Shown: positions 12,401 to 24,344 of the stretch, piece by piece
Layout: each line of letters begins with the position of its first letter
How positions within the stretch are numbered: position 1 is the stretch's first letter
Source of the DNA: Vitellaria paradoxa
Lineage: Eukaryota > Streptophyta > Magnoliopsida > Ericales > Sapotaceae
Direction of reading: 5' to 3'
Assembly: GCA_019916065.1 (NCBI GenBank)
Contig: CM034240.1
Span: 36,135,389-36,199,388, forward strand
Length of the DNA: 64,000 bases
Translations under genes and position numbers: made by a program
Notes under the pieces: model-generated
What the model was told of the DNA's origin: nothing
Databases searched by the model: none
What the model saw: only the letters and a program-made list of their open reading frames with translations

Positions 12401-15400
12401 TACTTAACAAAAGAAGAACTACTAATATGGAGAGAGAAAAAAAAGTACCATGATCATTAATAATCGCACGAGAAAAAAAGAAAAATAAGAATAACATATA
12501 TTTGTGCGCATCTTTAGATTTAAGAATGGTATATAAATTATTTTTTAAAAAAACAAATCATGTTCAATGAAAACAATTATGATGAGAACACCGGACTGAT
12601 GTCTCCCTTGAATTGAAACCGTGTCACTATTTTGGTTTCCTCAAGTACCATTTAATCATATATCTCCTCAACCACCCACTAAACCCCACTATCTATTAAA
12701 GCAATTTTTATCTAGAATTTCTTTAATTATCTAAATACCTACGATTATTAAATGTTTACTAAAAGTAAGCGAGGAAAAATTGAACACATGCATAGGGTCA
12801 TACATGTTGAGAGTAAATAAGTCAATATAAATTATAAACTTGTCCATCTAACTACTAGCTCAAGTTTTTGGGTGAGAAGGTGGATAATAGTCTAACAATA
12901 TTATATTTTTATATAGTCTAACAATATAAAATCGACATGATTTATTTAATGATCAATTACATGTTTTATATGTATTTTCCTATTTTTAATATGTAGCATT
13001 ATAAATGAATTGTTCAATCTATTTATTCGGATTTTTTTAGTAAAGAAAAACAAATTATTTATTATAAAAGTTAATGAAGAATCTTCCACCATTTTTAAAT
13101 TGTCAATTTTAGTTTTCCAATCCCTAATCAAATAAAAAAACTAGAGCTTATTTTGTAAAAGAAATTTTCTCCAACTATTTTTATTTATTTATTTATTTGA
13201 TACTAGAGGTATCCTCATTGAAAGTGGGGCCCCTAGGGCTGTAGACCGACCCCACCAAAACTAGGAGTTAGATAATAGCAAGGGGGTTTGAACCAGTGGC
13301 TTCTACTTCAACTAGTAGATGTTTTACCGCTAAACTACCCCTGTGTAGGCTTTCTCCAATAAAATTATTATACATATAAAAGCAAGAGAATCGATGGCAA
13401 TATTAAAATACTAAATAATTTAGGAATCTTCAATGATCTAAAAAGTTTAAGAATTTATGTACTATATACAGTGCTAACACAAGCACACATATGTCTTTAT
13501 CAGAAACAAAAGAAATATATATTTAACAATTTAGTTCCAAAGTCACCCAAAAAAAAAAAAACTTTTTCCTTGTATTTGTTTTCTTTAAAGAGGCCAAAAA
13601 TTGGCCATCAAAATAGCTGATATCATCAACCAATGCAATCTACTATGGTGCAACTCTATAATAATTCTTCGAAGCCCATTTTTTAGACTCCCAGCCGAGC
13701 ATCAAAACAAAAAATACTTCACTCAAATAAGTAAATGAAAAATAAGCATTTGGATTCCATTTTAGGTGATATTAGAAAGTGCTTCTCCACATTAGGAAAA
13801 GATGCATTTTTCACTCAAACATCTTCAATATTGTGATTGCATGATAACCTACATGTAAAGTTCTTCACCACAGGTCCACATCTTACCACCATTGAAACAC
13901 ATAGTAATTCACATAAATATGCCGATGAATACCCTTCCATGAGACCTACAGCACTGCTTATCATTATGCACTTGCTTCATTCTCTAGAAGCACAATAAAC
14001 TACACTTCAGCAGTAAGGATGAACTCTGCCAGCATTTGGTGTTCTATACCATAACCAACATTCATCATTACTGCCCAACAGCCAAAACCATCCAGCAGAC
14101 AGCCATCTATTAATGCATATAAAACAGTCACAGATTCCCTTTTTATGTGAGATATTTACGTGAGAATGACTGAAATCTGGCTGGGGATTGCCTAGCACCT
14201 GCACATGTCCCATTCTAAAAAGCTTGGAGTTTTTTTTTTTTGGGATCAATTAATAAAGATTGTATTAAATCAAAAAGGCATAGAGCAAATGCCAGTAGAA
14301 CAGTGTAATCTCAAAGTCTTGGAGTTAAGCACAGGTTCCATGCACCATTGTATTTTTGTGGGTTTTAAGATTTTATTGTGTGTATGCCTCATGTGCAATG
14401 TGTAGATAATCAATTCTCACGCTGCATCAATTCCATTATGTGACCATTTTTTTAGGCTCCAATCCTTCTATAATAGTAGCCAGATGAAAATCTAATAGCC
14501 ACTATAAACCTGCAGTTATGCCTCTATAGCCCATAAAAAGTAGCAGCTATATAACAAATGTAACAGTCCATTTCAATGTTGAATGGTGATTATAGCTTTG
14601 TAGCAACAGCTCAGACATGTTTAAAATGCCTCCTCAATATTTTATTGTGATTTTCCAATTTCTTTTAAGCTACAAACTCTTAAGACCCCTCTCGTCCACC
14701 CCCCTCCACACACTCCCCCTTCCCCCCCCCCCCCAAAAAAAAATAATAGACAAATAAATAAATAAATCCACCTCCCAAAGCAACAAAATATTAGCTGCTT
14801 GTTGTATGTTATTGAAAGGTTATTTATTTTTTTATAAGCTCAACACTGAAAGACTATTAGCCATTTGTTGTATGTTAGTATACGTTTTCTTTCTGATAAA
14901 TAGTTGTATGTTAGTTACTGGCAGAGACTTTCTTAGGTTTTTCATTTTTATAATTAATGAGGCTTTGTACTACAACTTACCTAACTTCATGTAAACTATT
15001 AGTAGCTTGCAATGATAACCATATTTAGTAATTTTGACTTCTTTTGACAGAGGAATGGATGCAAGTGGGAAAAGGAAAAGATGAACAACCAGGCAAATGT
15101 ATAACCGTCATGTAGAAAATAAAATAATTAAAAATGTCATTTACTTTTATAAAATATTAATTTTAACCAGTGGACTGTCGGACTACTGAAAAGCACATGC
15201 CACACATCAACATAGCATAGAGTGTTGGTGCGAAATTGTTCAGTTGCTAGCATTGCTCTTTTAACTTGTGTGGAAGAAGATAAAATGGCCAATCAAAGCC
15301 ATAAAGTTTGTGTTTAAACTCAAGGTAACAATTGAGAAAGAGTTAATCAGGCACAATGAAGATAATACCACAAAAAAATGACATACAGAACAACTGAAAT

Positions 15401-16847
15401 GCACTTTTTTCATGAACAAATGACATGCAACTTAAATCCCTTGACAATGGGAGATGTCAACCTCACTGTGTACACCAAATAATCAAGTTCATTTTATCTT
15501 CTTAAAACGCAATTTAAATTTTACCATGTAATGTCCTTCTAGCTTAACATCTCAAAATCAGATCCTGATTTCAAAATTAGTGAGCAAATATTAAGACCTA
15601 ATTCAACAAATTAATCACAATAATCCATGGACTGTAAACTTAATCATCCTTGATAGAATTAGAAAGTAACTTTTGCTAATTGGAAAACTATAGACAGAAA
15701 AAATCCCATTTGTCGCCAAAAGTGAGTAGAAAATGACTTTTGGCACATGAAGAATGACAAAGAAAGAGTAGCTACATGTCAATGAACTCAATTTAACTCG
15801 AAACAAAGTATACTATGCCGAAGCAGCTAATAACCAAGTACCTGATAGAATACAAAGAGATGAATTATCAAAATATATATAATCATTAATCCATGATCTG
15901 CTCTATGCATTCAAGAATACTGCTGCATCTACAAAGTTTGATGCCAACTTTTAGCCGTCCTGTGAAGTAACCAAATCACACACAACTTAAGCCCTAGCAA
16001 AAAAATGCATTATGACTGGTATTTCACCATCTGAGGCTAATAATCAACACTACTATCCATTGTTTACATAGACTTTGCATCTAAGGATAACGCATATATT
16101 GCATTACAATTCTGAGTGAAATTTAACAATTAGATGTTGAAAATGTAGTCTTTCTTTCAAAACAATTAATGGAAAACAAACTGCAATCGATAAAAATAAA
16201 TAAATAATCCTAAAATGGATAGAACAGCGAGAAGTTCAACAGCAATCACTCAATAAAAATGGCTCAATTACATACCCGGAAGGGTCTACAATCGTTCTCG
16301 AAATTTTCATCTTCTTCTTCGCACCCTTGTATAACTCCTCCAGACTACATGACAAGGTGTTCTCCACTGCAGCCGCCTTCCTCGGTGCAGAGGATCCCGA
16401 ATTACCAAATTCGGCGGTGGAGCTCCGAAAAAACCCGTCCTTAAACGTCCGCCCCCTACTACTGGCGGTGCCACTTCCCACGCCGTCCGTTCCACCGAAC
16501 AACTCCGCGTATATATCATCGGCATCCCTGGGATTGAACCGGAACGAAGGGTTGGGGTGCTGATGGTGGCCGTGGCCACGAGCGGCGGAGGGAGGCGGGG
16601 GGACCTGGCCGGACTTGAGAGCCTCCTCGCCGTAGAGATCGTAGATCTGACGCTTTTGGGGGTCGCTGAGGACGTCGTAGGCCTCGGAGATCTGCTTGAA
16701 CTTGGCCTCCGCCTCCGAGCACTTGTTGGTAGGGTTTTTGTCGGGGTGCCATATCATGGCGAGCCTTCGATAGGCCTTCTTCAGGTCTTCATCACTCGCA
16801 TTCCGATTCACTTTCAGTATATTGTAATAATCCACCCCCATTTCCAC
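8069..16847 (-). CDS. Type II DnaJ/Hsp40 co-chaperone (DNAJB-like), two exons
   Basis: Coding exons are 16276-16847 (572 nt) and 8069-8519 (451 nt), giving 340 aa. The phase-2 junction uses donor GG|GTATGT and acceptor TTGCAG|TA and reads across as [13 protein letters not shown], matching the family without a gap. Residues 4-72 form the J domain ([20 protein letters not shown]) with the Hsp70-stimulating HPD at 34-36. A low-complexity Gly/Pro/His linker containing [10 protein letters not shown] follows (about 85-150), then C-terminal substrate-binding domains I and II ([40 protein letters not shown]). There is no CxxCxGxG zinc finger, hence type II. It is expected to deliver clients to Hsp70 in the cytosol or nucleus. 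Start: ATG at 16847 and an in-frame ATG at 16841; relatives usually begin MGVDYY, so the second may be the true start. Length is typical for the family. Confidence 0.92.
9429..9460. repeat. (CA)16 microsatellite
   Basis: Uninterrupted CA dinucleotide run inside the DnaJ intron; the longest pure dinucleotide of its type in the window. Confidence 0.97.
11069..12126. mobile_element. Degenerate inverted-repeat element, possibly MULE-like
   Basis: The left end reads GGTTTAAAGTTGCAGTCACGG and the reverse complement of the right end reads GTTCAAAGTATCGTCCGAGACGG; the similarity continues into ATCGGTCTGA / ATCGGTATGA. Ends are GC-richer than the surrounding intron while the centre is AT-rich plus a patch with CG-rich short ORFs (11613-11816). 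This layout resembles old Mutator-like non-autonomous elements. No 9-bp target duplication was found, so class is uncertain. Confidence 0.35.
13175..13350 (-). mobile_element. tRNA-derived SINE with 9-bp target duplication
   Basis: On the minus strand the element begins GCCTACACAGGGGTAG. It carries an A box TAGTTTAGCGG (13327-13337), which fits TRGYNNARNNG, and a B box GGTTCAAACCC (13284-13294). They are separated by 32 bp, as in a tRNA-type internal pol III promoter. A unique body follows and the 3' tail is an (AAAT)n-type repeat. The whole is flanked by TTTCTCCAA on both sides (13166-13174 and 13351-13359, plus strand), a perfect 9-bp target duplication. It sits antisense to nothing: host gene and SINE are both on the minus strand. 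Confidence 0.82.
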
Positions 16848-17424
16848 TCCAACCCCTCTCTCTTTCTCTCGTCTCTCTAAAATTTCTCGCTCTAAAACTA
16901 CATGTATGTATGTATTTACGTTGACGGAGGCGAAGAAACGACGGTGATTGGGGAATGTTGCGTTTGGCGCGAGATTGGGGGCGGAGCTGCAATAGCTAGA
17001 TCAGACGGTTACGAGAATCACTCTTTTCTGTCTCTGATAATATCAACGGTCTCCGTACGGACGACTTTTTTATTTTTAATTTTTTAAGTCCCAGGCGCGG
17101 GGATCCCCGAAGGCGTGTTGTTGCGTTCGAAGAATTTTTTCCAGGCCGGCGTGCGGCCAGCTGATCAAGTGGGCCGAGTTTTAACTAGGGGTTTTTGAAG
17201 GCCGGTTACTCTTTATAGACTTATCAGGATTTTAATTATATCAAAAAATTTATTTATGAATAAATCAGACTTACAACAAAAGAACAAAAAAAGACATCGT
17301 GCATTTTTAATAAATTTTGAAATTGTTAATTTTATCCGAACGCTCGTAACTTCCGCGACTTCTATTTTCGTCACAAATAGATTCAAAACCAATTTTTGAA
17401 ACATAATCAAAACAGATTTAAATG
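16848..17424 (-). promoter_or_regulatory. 5' flank of the DnaJ gene
   Basis: Between the start codon and the tandem array. Next to the gene the minus strand carries a GA-rich leader (about 16850-16900), and 16920-17190 is clearly GC-richer than its surroundings, as in a promoter-proximal region. I see no clean TATA box and no perfect heat-shock element; the run GGAAAAAATTCTTCGAAC (minus, near 17130) contains partial GAA/TTC units only. Assignment as promoter is by position. Confidence 0.4.
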
Positions 17425-18590
17425 TATATTTGGAACTATTTTTACAAGAGTATACATTTATACGAAATAGTACCGGTATTATTTTTACCGGTACTGTTTT
17501 CATATTGCCATAAAAAATATCAATCGATACATAACACAAACCAACTATTAATGGTGCTGTTTGCATACTATACACATTCGGTACTGTTTTTGCAAGAATA
17601 TGCATCTTATACAAAACAGTACCACACGTATGTGGCACTCTCATCCATGTGGTACTGTCAGCCATACGTTGGATATGTAATTTTTTTGTGCTTCATGGTG
17701 CTGTTTGCATACTAAACACATTCGGTACTGTTTTTGTAAGAGTGTGCATCTTATACAAAACAGTAACACACGTATGTGGTATTCTCAGCCATGTGATACT
17801 GTCAGACATATATTGGATATGTGATTTCTTTTTGTATTTTATGGTACTGTTAACATATTAGACACATTCGGTACTGTTTTTGCAAGAGCATGCATTTTAT
17901 ACAAAATAGTACCGCATGCATGTAGTACTCTTGGCTATGTGGTACTGTCAGCTATATATTGGATATGTAACTTTTTTTTGTATTTCATGGTACTGTTTGC
18001 ATATTAGATACATTCGATACTATTTTTACAAAATCATGCATCTTATACAAACAGTACCGCATGCATGTGGTATTCTCATCCATGTGATATTGTCAGCCAT
18101 ATATTGGATATGTGACTTTTTTTTGTGTTTCATGGTACTGTTTGCATACTAGACACATTCGGTATTATTTTTGCAAGAGTATGCATCTTATACAAAATAT
18201 TATCGCAAGCATGTGGTCATCTCAACCATGTGGTACTGTCAGGTATACGTTGGATATGTGAATTTTTTTTTTTTTTTTTTTTGGTGTTTCATGGTACTGT
18301 TTGCATATTAGACATATTCGGTATTGTTTTTGCAAGAGCATGCATCTTATACAAAACAGTACCACACGTATGGGGTACTCTCGGCCATGCAGTACTGTCA
18401 GCAATATGTTGGATATGTGACTTCTTTTTGTATTTCATGGTACTGTTTACATACTAGACACATTCGATACTATTTTTGTAAGAGTATACATATTATACAA
18501 AACAATACCGTATAGATGTGGTGCTCCCATCCACGTGGTACTATTTTTACAAGATCATATATTTATACGAAACAGTACTGGTACACAGAT
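17425..18590. repeat. Tandem array of about seven 145-bp hairpin units
   Basis: The landmark GGATATGT recurs at 17671, 17815, 17961, 18106, 18252 and 18411, giving a period of 144-146 bp (159 where a T-run expanded). The landmark ACACATTCGG and variants gives seven copies. Each unit contains an inverted repeat; in the copy at 17580-17623 the arms GGTACTGTTTT and AAAACAGTACC are perfect 11-mers around a 22-nt loop. Both edges end in partial units that also carry the hairpin (17430-17470, 18535-18580). Open frames through the array are artefacts of the repeat. It lies about 0.6 kb upstream of the DnaJ start. Confidence 0.9.
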
Positions 18591-19014
18591 TTATATATAT
18601 TCCTTCTCCGACCGACGTTAATATTAGTTGGTGTTCGTTCAAACTAATGATATATCATATCTTCACGCGATTTATAAGGAAGGAAAACAAAAACGGAAGA
18701 AACGTGATTTTCAGTTAATGATATTTCCGACAACTCTTGTCTAACTTAATTATAGAAATAAAGGGTTTCTTGGTATATTAGAAATTATATTTAAAACAAA
18801 CTCGTGGGGCCCACTCAAAAGTGTGACTTAAACACAAAACTTTTTACATTAATGTGACTTAAAAGTAATACTTTTTTTTTGTGTAACTAATAACCTTAAA
18901 AGATTACAAAGTATGACTTAAACACAAATTTCCGTTTTAACTGTGAGGGATAAGGTCGGGGCAATTCGTGGGTTTATCGAGTCAGCAGAACTCACTGAAT
19001 TTTTTTTTTTTTTA
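18591..19014. other. Short AT-rich spacer
   Basis: No gene seen. It contains two copies of a TGTGACTTAAACACAAA-like word (about 18822-18840 and 18911-18926) and a poly-T run at 19001-19014. Confidence 0.5.
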
Positions 19015-19320
19015 GTCTTGCCGTTATTTTATTAAAATATATCGGGTCTATGGTCTAGTTAAAAATAATTTGAGAAATGCTATCAATAAAAATGTATCTT
19101 CAGTATTTTAAGAAATGCAGTATGAAATTACATTTTGATAATGCATTTTTTTCTTTGCTTGAAATGCCCTAAAAACACTATTTTATATCACGTTTTTTCT
19201 CCCCTTGAAAATGCATTTTAATCGTGTTCTATACAAACTTATCTCCCTTAAAAATGCATTATCAAAATGCACTTTCTATCTCGCTAAAAACACATTTTCA
19301 TAGTGCGTTTTCTACATTCT
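19015..19320 (+). repeat. Dispersed repeat, copy A
   Basis: Shares an extended similarity, in inverted orientation, with 43330-43625. Matching landmarks include ATTTTATTAAAATATATC, GTTAAAAATAATTTGAG, ATGCCCT, and recurring AAAATGCATT / CATTTTCATAGTGC words. No terminal inverted repeats, coding capacity or target duplication were found, so the class is unknown. A (TC)n run follows at 19375-19399. Confidence 0.65.
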
Positions 19321-19364
19321 ATAATTTAAAAATATGCTCCTCTTGTTCTCACCCTGAACTAATC

Positions 19365-19399
<35 letters not shown>

Positions 19400-19779
19400 G
19401 GACAAACAACGAATGCAGCTATTATTCCACTCACCGTTAATGCTCCTCGCCGCCGACGCTCCTTCCACCGCTGCTCCACCTTGCTACCGCTGTAGGTATA
19501 TATGCACATATTATGATTTTGGCTTCATTTGAATTTTTGATTTGGGACTGTTAATGTGTGTTTTGATTAGGTAAAGTTTGGGTTTCTAATTTTGTTTGCG
19601 TTTTTGTTTTGATTTTATTTTGATTTTTTGTTTTGATTTTGGGAGGGGGATCCCCCCTTTCCTTTCCCCCTCCCCCACTCCCATCTTTTATACTGAACAA
19701 AAAACATTTCTCCATTCCCTCCCACTTTCCTAACCAATCACACCTTAAGGGTCATATTAAAAGTGCTACCTCAAGCTTC

Positions 19780-20480
19780 TCTAATGCTTTCAAATTCCAT
19801 ATGATCAAGCTTCGGTTTCTAATTTTCTCCTTCTCAGAAGATAGCTTCTTATAGAGATTAATAATGTAGCTCTTGATTTGGTCCTCCTACTCTATGGTGT
19901 TATCATCCACAAACAATTTCAAAATTTGATTATTCCCACGTATGTTCCCATTCTATGAAAGAAAATATTCTCGTCTATATTATACTGGCTTGGCAACTCT
20001 CCTCTCTTTTTGATGGTCCTAAAGAAATTTAAGTCACCTCCCACCTAAAAGCCATGGGCCCCAACTCATCCAGGAATGTCTTTTTAGATTATTGATGACA
20101 GGCTCGTAGATCCCTATAAATGCCTACTCCACATTGCTTGCTATTTGCCTGAACAAACAGCTAATAGAGTAATTGTCCTTCTCACAGTCAAGACGATCAA
20201 GATTTTTGCCATTCCACATCATCAATATGCCACTGGCCACTCATTTAACTCCCATTGCTAACCATTTCACCCAAAAAAAAATAATAATAATAATCCTATA
20301 ATCACCAAATTATCTATCTTTTTCACCTTAGTTTCATGCAGACAAATCACAATGGGTTTCCATTTCTTCAACACGGCTTTGATCAGAGCTTTCTTCTCCC
20401 CTCTATTTAATCTCTCGCATTCTAGCTTATTATTTTGGGATTCATTGATAACATTTTATCAGTTCAAAAGTCATACAATT
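19780..20480 (-). mobile_element. LINE fragment: endonuclease start and pre-RT segment
   Basis: The minus-strand translation, interrupted by stops and frame shifts, shows the start of an L1-type apurinic endonuclease (KAVLKKWKPIVICLHETKVKK near 20330-20390, with the conserved E-T-K). Nearer the left end is a segment like the region before the reverse transcriptase (EEDQIKSYIINLYKKL-like, near 19860). The order is right but the interval is too short, so an internal deletion is likely. A T/C-rich tract lies just left (19640-19690). Confidence 0.55.
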
Positions 20481-21179
20481 TTAACAGTACACCATATAAG
20501 ACTTAGTCAAAGTACAATCATCGATTACAAATCCTAATTTTTCTATGAATGTACTAAAAAAACATTCTAATCATACTAGTTCACCTTAGAAGACAATATG
20601 AAGGGAAAACAAATTTACTAGAATCACTTGGTATGAGCAACAATTTTGGTGACATCATTTCAAAAATGTTGCTAGACAAACACATCCAAAATACATCATA
20701 ACCACTCCCCCTAAGATATTCCCCCACCCCAACTCCTTTTTCTTTTAAGTACTAACCAACACTGGCAAAAGTAATGCACCCAATTCCAAGATGTCCTTTT
20801 GTACTTGGATCCTGTAAAATGATATCACTGATTATAAAAACGTAATTTCCATCCATGGAAGTCACTATATCGGTAGCTATTAGCTTTACATTTAGTATTG
20901 TAACAACGTAAGTTTGAGAACCATATTGATGTTTTGATTGTTCAATATGTTAGTTGATTGGATTCTTTTCATTCTTATTGTGAACAGTTAGTCACCAAAC
21001 AAGGAATAAATGTTGTTTTCTATTTTATAGTCTTTTGTTCAATTTGTCACTTGCAAAATATTCAGTTAGTCAGTTGTTATTCTATTTTTTCTTGAGTACT
21101 TAATAGTAGTTTGTCTTAATGATTATTTCATTAGGACATTTAATGATCTCGTTAAGGACATAAGTTTACAATCTAGTTT
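20481..21179. other. Unassigned spacer
   Basis: Between the LINE fragment and the plant-mobile-domain pseudogene; no gene or element end is recognised. A short C-rich patch occurs at 20705-20735. Confidence 0.4.
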
Positions 21180-22890
21180 GGCAAAGTGGAGTGCCATGGT
21201 TGAGAGATTACTTGGCATTACCCCCTACAGCTACTATTCATGGAGCTCCTCTATAGATCAACTACTTAACCTATCACTTTATTAGATTACCAAAGAATGC
21301 AGACGACGAGATTGTCCGATAGAACACACTTGTTAATCTTTTTGTTATTGATTAAGGGTAGCTTGCTAATAGACAAGTCACGTAACTTAGTGAAGTTGAT
21401 GTACCTGCCCTTGCTGGAGTGATTAGAGCATGTTGGGTAATATAGCTAAGGTTCAACAATACTAGTTTGTCTGTATCAGGAAATGTGCAAAGCATCACAG
21501 GTAGATGCGAAGAAGATCTTAGGGCCTTTGGTGATACTATAGATTTGGGCATCAAAGCGGTTCTCCCTCGTGCGACCACTAATCCGATAGTTTACAAAAA
21601 TGGTAGCACCCATTGATCTTCTAGCACATGATGCCCCCGAAAAAAAAGGAGTAGCTGATGTTACACCCGCAGAGGGGGTACCCACCCTAGATCTACCACA
21701 AACTGCAGCTACACATCCCCGACCCTCCACTACTACTAGCAAACCCATACGGCTATAATATAAATCTATGATAAATATTTTAATTAAGTTGTTCGTTAAG
21801 TTTCCTTTTTTTTTTTTTTCTAACATAAACACTACTACAACTAATATTATATATTCTCACTATAGGTGGCACGCCCGACTTACATTGATTGCTTTCCGTA
21901 CTTTGGGAGAGCACAGGGATCAGTTAGATTAGATGGCAAAGTCACAGGTGACGTGGCAACCATACCCGGTTGATCTCCCGATACCTGCATGTGACTGATT
22001 CATTAAGTGAGCTAGGTGCTATTTATATGCTTCAACATGGTGGAGATGTACTTCACCGATCGCATCATCTGACAGTTTGAGATGATATAAGAAAAGCCTG
22101 CTACACGCGACACTAGCCTCATTCTGTATGCACTCGATCAATGAGGTCGCACAAAGACTTGCTGAGACATCCACCATTGAGAGCATATTGCCACTTGGGA
22201 GGATCGTCGTAATAGGTTGGTCATAGTTGATCCATTTGTAGGGCGGATTTTGTCGGATGATCAGTACATACAATGGTACTAGACTATCAACAAGACTCCT
22301 ATTGGACCTCTGCAAGACATACCTCCAATCAGGTCTTAGCCTGTTGTAGCTACTCTAACTATACTGGTTAGTTGTTACTACTGACCTACCGATGCTCCAA
22401 TGACCATATCTATAGGACTAGGACCCTCTAGTTCTCCAGGAGCAGGACCATCAGCATCTGTCAGAATGGGAACATCTACATTGTATGAGCAGGACCCTCC
22501 AGTTCTCTAAGAGTGAGACCATTGACCTCTGCCAGGCCACCACCACTTGATGTTTATTCACATCATCCATTAGCTAGTATTGATGACTACACTATAGTTA
22601 TGGATGATGTAGACACTACACAATTATCGCCATTGCATGCTACGCCATTAGTTCCCACTGCCGTAGTTCACCTCCAGCACAAGACAACATTATAGTAAGT
22701 CATCCTCCTCTACAGTATAAGCAAAAAAGGCCTAAGGCTTGTTTTGACTCGGTAATATAGCCTCCAATCTAGTTGCTTTATGACCCACCACCTCGCGTCA
22801 GGTGCAAGGGATGCATAGGAAACCTGTACCTACTAGGAAGATGCCTAATTGTGGGACACACCCACAACTAAGCATATACTGCTTCAAGTT
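21180..22890 (+). pseudogene. Plant mobile domain (PMD/MAIL1-type) gene remnant
   Basis: Plus-strand reading, with several frame shifts and stops, gives segments characteristic of the aminotransferase-like plant mobile domain. These are GSLLIDKSRNLVKLMYLPLL (near 21357), CKASQVDAKKILGPL (near 21486) followed by an LQIWA-type stretch, and near 22040-22290 a VEMYFTDRI-type segment and DDQYIQWY. A Pro/Ser/Thr-rich tail follows (to about 22690) and a short Arg-rich end. Proteins of this family occur both as host genes and inside Mutator-like or other transposons. No intact frame exceeds a domain fragment, so it is a pseudogene. No flanking terminal repeats identified. Confidence 0.7.
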
Positions 22891-24344
22891 TTGGAGATTC
22901 ATCGTTTTGATATTATAATGTAATGTTCTAGAAACTATAAGCAATGTTATGATATAAACAATATGTTAACGTAATGGAAATATTTTTTTTGAAAGGTAAG
23001 AAATAATTACATTAATTAAATAAGGTACAAGTTCACTGGGGAATATCCCTGATATTATAATGAAGAACAAAACTCTCTTTAATACCAAAGAAACTAAACA
23101 ACAAGCCAAAGTTTAAACAAATTCAACCAATTTGAGTGTTGAAAAGACATAAATGCACCATAGCACAACGATGCTTAGTCAACACATCAAAGCACATAAC
23201 CAACCCAAGATAATTACTAAAGTGGATAACTAAAACAGCATAGTAATTAATTCATAATGCAAACTAGAATTCAAAAAATGAAGAAAGCAATTAACTAACA
23301 AAAATAAGAAACTGAGCCTTCCCAAATAAAGCATAGAATATCTTCCAAAGCCATGACATTAACATGTGGCAAACAAGCAATCATAATCAAATTCAATAAC
23401 AAGCTAGTAGAGAATAGCCAAGATGAATAGCAACATTAAACCAAAAATAGAGCACTAGTAGAGCATTAAACAACCAGTATTGAAAGCAAAAACACTCCAT
23501 GGTAGGAAGAACAAAAATTAGAACCAGAAAGTTTCTCCAAGCTGCAGCAACCAAGAGATACCATATTGAACAAACTATAGCAAAAAAAAAAAAAAGAACC
23601 ATACTGGCATTGAACCTTCAACACATAAACTTCTGCAGCAGATTAGGACAAAACTACATCACCACCACTCAAAACAAATAAAGGGAAATGCCAATGCGAA
23701 ATAAGTCCTTTATTTTCATCCGTCAGCTTGAAATTATGCCTTGAGATAATTCTTTCACGAATGACATTAATAATATTTATGGTAATACAATTCACATCAA
23801 TATACCAATTCAAAAACAACATTTATTTTTCTTTTGCCATAGCTGGTAGACCATAGAAGATAAGTTAAACTTCACCAAAATTTAGAGAATTGCCATTGAA
23901 ATTATTCGAAGCCTATGTAATTCTATCCAACCAAGAAGTATGAGTAACACGCAAATTACAAATACTAATTAGCGAATGCCAAATTTCCTTATTAAAAGGA
24001 TAAAGCATGAAGAGATGATCATGATCCTCAATCCTACTCCTACAAAAGACATAATTAGGGGAAGATAATCATCCAGGGGAAATCCTTCTATCCGTGGTAG
24101 CTAATCTATGAAAAATAGCCAACCAAAGAGTAAAAGAATATCTAGGAACATGACCCCTAAACCAAACAAGGTGATGCCAATCCACACTTTGAAATTTTTC
24201 TCTAATTGTCTCCTAAGCAAATTGCACAATAAAAGCCTTGTGGGACTTTTCGCAAAGAACCAAATCCATTTTATCACTCAGAGGTGGTGGAAGTAAGTAA
24301 GTTTCTTTGTGGAGTTCCATACTATCACCAAAACGAGTATGAGG

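Larger units (their letters stand above)
8520..16275 (-). other. 7.76-kb intron of the DnaJ gene
   Basis: The single intron makes up most of the gene. It has a consensus donor (GTATGT) and a TTGCAG acceptor. Inside are (CA)16 at 9429-9460, poly-C/poly-A runs near 9551-9575 and 14723-14743, a GC-richer inverted-repeat element (11069-12126), and a SINE (13166-13359). A stretch around 10550-10940 has the feel of an old LTR tail but no ends could be defined. No internal coding exon is needed: the two exons join without loss of conserved residues. Confidence 0.85.

Noticed and set aside
16236..16275. Exon 1 reading continued to the stop at 16236 as a complete short DnaJ protein
   Set aside because: The frame runs only 12 codons past a consensus GTATGT donor, and the downstream segment at 8519 supplies exactly the missing conserved C-terminal domain in the right phase.
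17120..17145. Heat-shock element upstream of the DnaJ gene
   Set aside because: GAA and TTC units occur but not in the required 5-bp phased arrangement.
17422..18515. Series of similar plus-strand ORFs with hydrophobic Tyr/Phe/Cys-rich products
   Set aside because: They are the same 145-bp tandem unit read in shifting frames; the period is not a multiple of three, so no coherent protein is encoded.
17425..18590. CRISPR-like array
   Set aside because: Units are about 145 bp and adjacent without unique spacers, and the host is a plant.
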